From positions 1-31,336 of the forward strand of contig JAJJLU010003782.1 in NCBI GenBank assembly GCA_023807065.1: a stretch of DNA of 31,336 nucleotides, written 5' to 3'. This stretch comes from Isotricha intestinalis (taxonomy: Eukaryota; Ciliophora; Litostomatea; Vestibuliferida; Isotrichidae). Below are positions 26,298-31,336 of this stretch, one piece after another. A program made the position numbers and the translations under genes. Within the stretch, counting starts at the first letter, position 1, and every line of letters starts with the position of its first letter. A model generated the notes under the pieces. That model did not search any database and was not told the origin of the DNA. It saw nothing but the letters and a program-made list of their open reading frames with translations.

Positions 26298-27524
26298 ATG
26301 TCCCAAACTGAAATAATAAAGGAGACTTCTCCCGAAAATATATCAATAAATAATAATGAAAATAATGAATCATATTTAGATACATCTCAAAGTAAAAACA
26401 TAATAAAAAACGGTCAATTTATATTAACACCTCTTGAATCATTAATAATAAATAAGAAAATGCCATTTGGTTTTAAATTAGACACTGAAGAAAATATATT
26501 AAAATCAATAGAAAATGCAAAAATGAAAAAAAAAACAATAATTTCAGAAAGTACTCATAGAACAAGACCAAAGAAAATTTCAGAATTTAAAAATTATAAT
26601 AATAATGAAGATGGTAAAAAATATTTTAGAGAAAGAAAACAAATAACAAAAGAAGATTATAGACAATTAGGAGGAAAAATTCCAGAAATAAAAAAATGTG
26701 AAAAATGTTTAGACATGTTAAAGAAAAATGAATATTATCAATTTTTTTATAATCCTTCATCAATAGGAATTCCTTGTTTAAGTGAAATAGAAAAAAATAT
26801 AAAAAATAATAAATACAAAAGTTTTCATGATTTTTCTATGGATTTAAGGAAAATGTGGAATTATTATTTTCAAACATATTTTTCTGATCCTGATATTTAC
26901 CAAAAAACTTGTAAAATGTCTGAATTTTCAGAAGATTTATTTAAAAACTTTAATGAAATGATTGAAGAAAAAAAACCAGAAATTAAACAAATAAAAGAAA
27001 AATTAAATAATATGGAAAAAGGATTAAATGATATAAAATCAAAAGGAAATTTATCTCAGAAAAAAATTAATAATTACGATAAGCCAATGTCAATTGAAGA
27101 AAAAAATTCATTAGGAAATGCTATTAGAAACTTAAATAAAGAACAATTAAAAGGTATTATTAAATTATTAAGTGATTCAACATTAAATAAAAGTCAAAGT
27201 GGACAAAATAAATATTTTGAGTTTGATATTGATAAATTACCTTGTAAAAAATTGAGAGAATTAGAAAAATATGTTAAAGACTGTGAAAAAGAATCAAATA
27301 AAGAAAAGAATAGAGAACAAAATGAGATAATACAAAAATTAAAAGATGATTTGAGAAATAATATAAATGAAAAAAATAATGATGTTAAATCTAATCAAGT
27401 TTCTAATAATAATACTAATCAAAATTTAGAAAAAAATTTAATGAAAAAAAAAAAAAATGTTTCAGAACCTTCTTCTAGTTCTGAATCAGAAAGTGAAAGT
27501 ATTTCTAGTTTAGAAAACAATTAG
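26298..27524 (+). CDS. BET-family protein with degenerate bromodomain and NET domain
   Basis: 408 aa. A Ser/Asn-rich, basic N terminus precedes a single bromodomain-like region (about 134-222: CLDMLKKNEYYQFFYNPSS, then NNKYKSFHDFSMDLRKMW and a final helix). The ET (NET) domain at 263-338 is clear: PMSIEEKNSLGNAIRNL, KLLSD, YFEFDIDKLPCKKLRELEKY, matching human BRD PMTYDEK.QL...I.KLP and EID.. LKPSTLRELERYV. A Lys/Glu helix follows, then an acidic serine tail (about 385-405, SSSSESESESISS) like the SEED motif. BET proteins tether transcription and chromatin factors to acetylated histones through the bromodomains and recruit partners by ET. Here the bromodomain appears unable to read acetyl-lysine (see findings). 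A single bromodomain, as in plant GTE proteins, rather than two is also notable. Confidence 0.85.
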   Translation: MSQTEIIKETSPENISINNNENNESYLDTSQSKNIIKNGQFILTPLESLIINKKMPFGFKLDTEENILKSIENAKMKKKTIISESTHRTRPKKISEFKNYNNNEDGKKYFRERKQITKEDYRQLGGKIPEIKKCEKCLDMLKKNEYYQFFYNPSSIGIPCLSEIEKNIKNNKYKSFHDFSMDLRKMWNYYFQTYFSDPDIYQKTCKMSEFSEDLFKNFNEMIEEKKPEIKQIKEKLNNMEKGLNDIKSKGNLSQKKINNYDKPMSIEEKNSLGNAIRNLNKEQLKGIIKLLSDSTLNKSQSGQNKYFEFDIDKLPCKKLRELEKYVKDCEKESNKEKNREQNEIIQKLKDDLRNNINEKNNDVKSNQVSNNNTNQNLEKNLMKKKKNVSEPSSSSESESESISSLENN

Positions 27525-28300
27525 AAATAAATATTAGATTAATTAATTAATCATATATTTTTTATTTATTTTTTTCAAGGGCATTCATCTCAAAATAATA
27601 ATATTATAATTAATAAATAATAATTTTCTATAAATATATGTTAAAAAGAAATATTTTTTTTTGAAATAAAAAATATAATTCATTTAAAGAAAGGAAAAAT
27701 AAATATTTCATTTTAATATTTCTTTATTTGTTTATATTTAATTAATAATATTTTTCTTTATTTTAAATAATTATATTATAATATATTTATTATAGAAAAA
27801 TTGGAAAATTGAAAATGTAATTTGTAATTATAAATAATTGTTAAAATGTATATCTTAAAAAAATGTTACTGTTGTAAATGAATTTATTAAGAAATGATTT
27901 TCTAATATATCTAATTAAGAATTTAATGTAAATTTTTTTTTATTAGTTATTTGATTTTCTAAATGATTATAATATAATTAATGAATTTTGTTTTTTTTTG
28001 TTAAGTTGAAGTATTTTCATCAATATTATCACTAAATTGTTCCTCTAATTTGATTAAATATTTTTATTTTTAATAATTATAGCATTATTTCTTTCATCAT
28101 CATTACAAATATTTTTATTTATTTATTATCACTTTATTTAGCTAAAATATTTTTAATTTTATTTTATTATTTTTTGAAAAAGATATATATTAATATAATT
28201 TATTTGTGTCACTAATATGTAAAAAATATTATAATTATAGAAACAATTATTATAATCATTATTAAAATAATTATTTTTTAAAAAGAGGAAATACATCAAA
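27525..28300. other. Gene-free AT-rich region with minus-strand gene debris near 28005-28130
   Basis: No intact gene. Near 28005-28130 the minus strand reads, with one frame change, a coding-like stretch: NDDERNNAIIIKNKN, then KLEEQFSDNIDENTST before a stop. It may be the 3' end of a dead gene. The rest is AT-rich sequence with nothing I can identify. Confidence 0.4.
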
Positions 28301-28339
28301 TGGAAATAATTAAAAAAAAATATTTTATTATATTAATGA

Positions 28340-28660
28340 ATAAGAGATAATTCGAATCCAAATACTTCATTATTAAATAAAACAATATCAACTATACAAA
28401 AAAATATAAGTTCTTATTCTAGTCCATTTTTTGATAGTAGGGTTAATAATTTATTTAAAGGAGAAATTTCTAAGTTATTTGCTTATAATAATTCAAAAAC
28501 TTTTTTTAGAACTTTCGATTTTTTTGGAAATAATTTTTACAAAAAAAAGAAATATAATAATTTTGTTTTGAAGAAAGATAATTTATATAATAGAGAGATA
28601 AATAATTATTTAAGGGGATTTAATTATAATCGAAAAATATTTTTGGTTCCATATTCCTGA
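28340..28660 (+). pseudogene. Start-less 106-codon ORF, probable gene remnant
   Basis: 106 codons are open from 28340 to the TGA at 28658-28660, with no ATG. Content is coding-like and mixed (SSYSSPFFDSRVNNLFKGEI, FRTFDFFGNNFYKKKK). In this base composition a stop-free run that long is unlikely by chance. A frame beginning at ATG 28300-28302 runs 16 codons and hits TAA at 28348. It meets this ORF in another frame within a few codons, so one indel would join them. I do not recognise the protein. It could instead be an exon behind a tiny intron, though I find no convincing splice pair. Confidence 0.45.
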
Positions 28661-28737
28661 AAATTAACAATTGATTGATAATTAGATTCAGCATTAAAAT
28701 CATAATAATAATATTTTTTTAAACAATCATTTTTCAT
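28624..28737 (-). pseudogene. Coding-like fragment, 37 codons
   Basis: On the minus strand an ATG at 28737 opens 37 codons ending in TAA. The translation contains YDFNAESNYQSIVNFQEYGT, unlike background poly-N/K/I. It overlaps the tail of the plus-strand remnant by 37 bp. It lies in line with another minus-strand fragment (28815-28925) and could be part of the same decayed gene. Unrecognised. Confidence 0.3.
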
Positions 28738-28814
28738 TAATATAATTTATAATACCTTGAATTTGAATTATCTTATATTTTCATTATTAATTTTGGATTT
28801 TAAATGTGTAGACA

Positions 28815-28925
28815 TTAAAAAAAAATTTGTTCTGTTTTTAAATCTTTAATTTCTGAAATAATATAAATTTTATTTGAAAATTTATTTTCTTCATCATCTC
28901 CTTCATAAAGTTTATTATTATTCAT
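28815..28925 (-). pseudogene. Coding-like fragment, 36 codons
   Basis: On the minus strand an ATG at 28925 opens 36 codons (LYEGDDEENKFSNKIYIISE then IKDLKTEQIFF) ending in TAA. The acidic, mixed composition looks like the N terminus of a real protein. A one-base change at the stop, where the sequence is a T/A run, would extend it. Unrecognised; probably the 5' piece of a decayed gene. Confidence 0.3.
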
Positions 28926-29014
28926 AAATAAATTTATTTGGCAATTTTAATATATTTTTATTTTTCTTTTTATTATGAATGTGAAGTCATTTATAATTTT
29001 AAATTTAAATTAAT

Positions 29015-29724
29015 AATTTGGGAGTATCTGAAAAAATATATAATTTACATATATAAATATAAAAGTAACATATATAATTATAAAAATTTACAGATATCTT
29101 ATAAAATTTACACATATATCTTATAAAATTTACACATATATATAAAATTTATACATATATTATAAAATTTACACATATATTATAAAATTTACATATATCA
29201 TATAAAATATAAAAACTATATAAAAAAAATTAAAAATAGGTTAAACTGAAGATAACAGAATATAGTCTTCCTCTCAGAAATAATCTACCAAAACAATATA
29301 TAAATATTACAAATTATTTAAAATATAAATTACTTTCCTCCAAAAAAAGTGTATATAAGCCCTCTATTTTTTTGAGTATTTAAAAAAAAATTTAATTTAT
29401 TTTATTATTAAATTTGATTTTCTTATTATTAAGTCTGAAATAAATATTATTTATTCGATCTATTTTATAATTTTAAAATTTTCTGATTAATTTTTTTTTA
29501 ATATTATTTAACTATATTTTTATTTTGTTGATAAGTTAGTTATTACATTCTATATGTAAATTTTATAATATATGTGTAATTTTATAATATATGGGTAATT
29601 TTATAATATAAGTGTAAATTTTATAAGATATATGTATAAATTTTATAAGATATATATAAATTTTATAAATATATATGTTAATTTTATATTTATATATGTA
29701 AATTTTTTCAGATACTCCCAAATT
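29015..29724. mobile_element. Inverted-repeat element, MITE/foldback type, about 710 bp
   Basis: The outer ends are perfect inverted copies: AATTTGGGAGTATCTGAAAA at 29015-29034 and its reverse complement ending at 29724. Complementarity continues, with small gaps, for about 170-190 bp on each side (left to about 29200, right from about 29551). Both arms are built from degenerate copies of a unit of about 20 bp containing TATAAAATTTACACATATAT. The central about 350 bp has no ORF of note. If the ends are TGGGAG...CTCCCA, each side is flanked by AATT, which could be a target duplication, but AATT is palindromic so this is ambiguous. No transposase is present, so it would be non-autonomous. Confidence 0.75.
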
Positions 29725-29788
29725 TTCTTTGCATATTTTTATAGTTAATCTTATTATTTAATTGAAAAATATTTTTAAATATTATTTA

Positions 29789-31258
29789 ATGGAAGAAATT
29801 CCGCCAAAGTCAAAAGAAAAAGAAATAAAATATAATAAAACTACATCAGACAATGAAATTTATTCCTTGAAAATGAAAATAAAAAAAAATAATTCAATTT
29901 ATATGTCAATTACTTTTGAGAATGCAAACCAAGTATATGAAGATTGCAAATTATATGATGAAATTAAAAAAGCACAATTGTGTTTTGAAGATTATAGTCT
30001 TACAGAAATTTTTGATGAAATTTCAGATTTAATTTCTAAAAACAGTGTTGAACTTATTAAAAACGAAGATTATATTTTATATAGTATTATTCTTCCATGC
30101 AAAAAAAAGAAAACTTTTGATTTTGTTTTGGAAATTCCAAAAGAAAATATGGATATATCGATATTTCAAAAGATAATTAAACAAAAAGATGAAATAATTC
30201 GAGAAAAAGATAAAATAATAAAGGAAAAGAATGAAATAATTACAGAATTAAAAGAAATAATTTTAAAAATAACTGGAAAAAATGTAAATGATATTTTAAA
30301 TAAAGAAAATAATGAAAATGAAGAAAATGAAAATCCAAATGAAATCTTTAAAGATTTTAATATTGTTAATTTAACCCCTAAAAATATATTAACAGATCAT
30401 GGAGAGCAATCAGTTAATACTATTATTCAACTTCAAGATGGAAGGTTAGCTTCTGGAGGGGGGGACGGTAATATTATTATATATAATAAAGAAACTTTGA
30501 AGCAAGAGTTAATAATTAATGAACATACAAAAGAAATTAGAGATTTAATTCAATTAAAAAATGGAAATTTGATGTCTTGCTCTGATGATAAAACAATGAA
30601 TTTATATCAATTAATAGAAAATAATAAGTATAAATTATTATCTCAAGTAAAAGTTCAAGAAAATTATGCCCCAAGAAAAATTAGGGAACTCGAAAATGGT
30701 GAAATTGGATTAGTTGCATATGAATCCATTTTATTTTATTTGAATAAAAATAATAAATTTGATGAAGATTTTATTATCACATATGATAACAATCAAATTA
30801 AACAATATTATAATATGATATCAGTTAAACCAGGAGAATTAGTGATTTGTGGAGGGGCAGATAAAATTCAATTTTTTGAATTAAATTCAAGAAAATTAAA
30901 AGAAATTATTAATATTAATAGAGATATTAGATGGTCATATGATAATTTATTATGTATGATGAATGAAAGATATTTATGTGTTGGAGGAACAGATAAAATA
31001 ACAATAATTGATGTTTATCAAAAAAATATTATTAGAGAAATTGAAGATAATGGTGTTCATCGTTGTTTATATAAATTAAATGATAATATTTTATTATCAG
31101 GGAAAAATTGTGATATAACTCAATGGAAAATTTGTCAAAATAATTTAACGTTAATTTCTAAAAAAGAAAAGGCTCATCAAAGCTCTATAAATAAAATAAT
31201 TAAATTTAATAAAAATATAGTAACTTGTTCAAACGATAAATCTATTAAAATTTGGTAA
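29789..31258 (+). CDS. Coiled-coil / WD40-propeller protein
   Basis: 489 aa from the ATG at 29789; the frame is open a few codons further upstream, but only from a TTG. Residues 1-120 form an alpha/beta domain that I do not recognise, with LCFEDYSLTEIFDEISDLIS and YSIILPCKKKK. Residues about 124-165 are a strict heptad coiled coil (KQKDEIIREKDKIIKEKNEI) likely to make a dimer or trimer. From about 210 to the end there are WD40 blades: LQDGRLASGGGDGNIIIY, LKNGNLMSCSDDKTMNLY, GELVICGGADKIQFF and a last blade NIVTCSNDKSIKIW immediately before the stop. The count is about six to seven, several degenerate. This is probably one of a multigene family in this genome; a role as scaffold or substrate receptor is inference. 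Its 5' flank is the inverted-repeat element, which ends 65 bp before the ATG. Confidence 0.8.
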   Translation: MEEIPPKSKEKEIKYNKTTSDNEIYSLKMKIKKNNSIYMSITFENANQVYEDCKLYDEIKKAQLCFEDYSLTEIFDEISDLISKNSVELIKNEDYILYSIILPCKKKKTFDFVLEIPKENMDISIFQKIIKQKDEIIREKDKIIKEKNEIITELKEIILKITGKNVNDILNKENNENEENENPNEIFKDFNIVNLTPKNILTDHGEQSVNTIIQLQDGRLASGGGDGNIIIYNKETLKQELIINEHTKEIRDLIQLKNGNLMSCSDDKTMNLYQLIENNKYKLLSQVKVQENYAPRKIRELENGEIGLVAYESILFYLNKNNKFDEDFIITYDNNQIKQYYNMISVKPGELVICGGADKIQFFELNSRKLKEIININRDIRWSYDNLLCMMNERYLCVGGTDKITIIDVYQKNIIREIEDNGVHRCLYKLNDNILLSGKNCDITQWKICQNNLTLISKKEKAHQSSINKIIKFNKNIVTCSNDKSIKIW

Positions 31259-31336
31259 TAATAAAATGAATTCATTTATTTCTGATATATAGTTTTTTAT
31301 TTTCTAAATATTAATGAAATATAATGTTAAGACAAA

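Noticed and set aside
28345..28360. tRNA T-loop-like TTCGAATCC
   Set aside because: The flanking bases cannot form the T-stem and no acceptor or anticodon arm is nearby; it falls in the open coding-like frame.
28938..29126. Plus-strand 62-codon frame
   Set aside because: Almost only I, Y, K, N and F, and it runs into the left arm of the inverted-repeat element; consistent with low-complexity DNA.
30456..30470. Run of seven G in a very AT-rich gene
   Set aside because: It encodes the normal Gly-Gly-Gly-Asp-Gly of a WD40 turn in frame, so no special explanation is needed.

Overview
The window is nuclear DNA from a protist. By eye it is about four-fifths A+T. Genes are closely packed on both strands, nearly all lack introns, and the one intron I can demonstrate is 30 nt. 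Reading frames use the standard code: TAA is the usual stop, TGA ends at least three genes (3898-6426, 9940-11715 and the minus-strand gene at 2620-3564), and no recognised gene has an internal stop. Most start codons follow a run of A. Two cilium-specific genes (CFAP410 and CFAP77), a dynein light chain, calcyphosin-type EF hands, a copine and an EAG/HCN-type channel point to a ciliated or flagellated cell. My leading guess, which is inference only, is a ciliate with the standard code and a very AT-rich genome, such as a gut litostome.

Layout. 1-1192: a 30-bp tandem repeat and gene debris, including a WD40 remnant. 1193-6426: a secreted or ER saposin/Canopy-like protein, an unknown basic protein, a minus-strand PB1-like/coiled-coil/ZZ-finger protein and a giant calcyphosin with three tandem modules. 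6615-11715: an FCP1/SCP-type phosphatase, V-ATPase subunit e, a divergent dynein light chain (minus) and a very divergent importin-alpha. 12074-15135: a tristetraprolin-type CCCH protein and CFAP77 with its intron (both minus), then an unknown coiled-coil protein. 15407-18473: CFAP410 with an inserted repeat array, then a copine. 18972-21677: an EEF1AKMT4-like methyltransferase (minus) head to head with a cyclic-nucleotide-domain cation channel. 21936-27524: ribosomal protein eL42, beta'-COP, Sec13 and a BET protein, all on the plus strand. 27525-29788: 2.2 kb without an intact gene, holding decayed ORFs and a 0.7-kb inverted-repeat (MITE or foldback) element. 29789-31258: a coiled-coil/WD40 protein whose upstream region is that element.

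There is no operon logic. Several neighbours share themes: cilium structure (CFAP77, CFAP410, possibly the dynein light chain and calcyphosin), vesicle coats (beta'-COP next to Sec13), and calcium or membrane signalling (EF hand, copine, channel). I saw no rRNA, tRNA, CRISPR array or intact transposase. The most notable points are the inverted-repeat element, a BET protein whose bromodomain lacks its acetyl-lysine Asn, an importin-alpha without any tryptophan, the 30-nt intron that completes CFAP77, and the 69-bp coding repeats in CFAP410.
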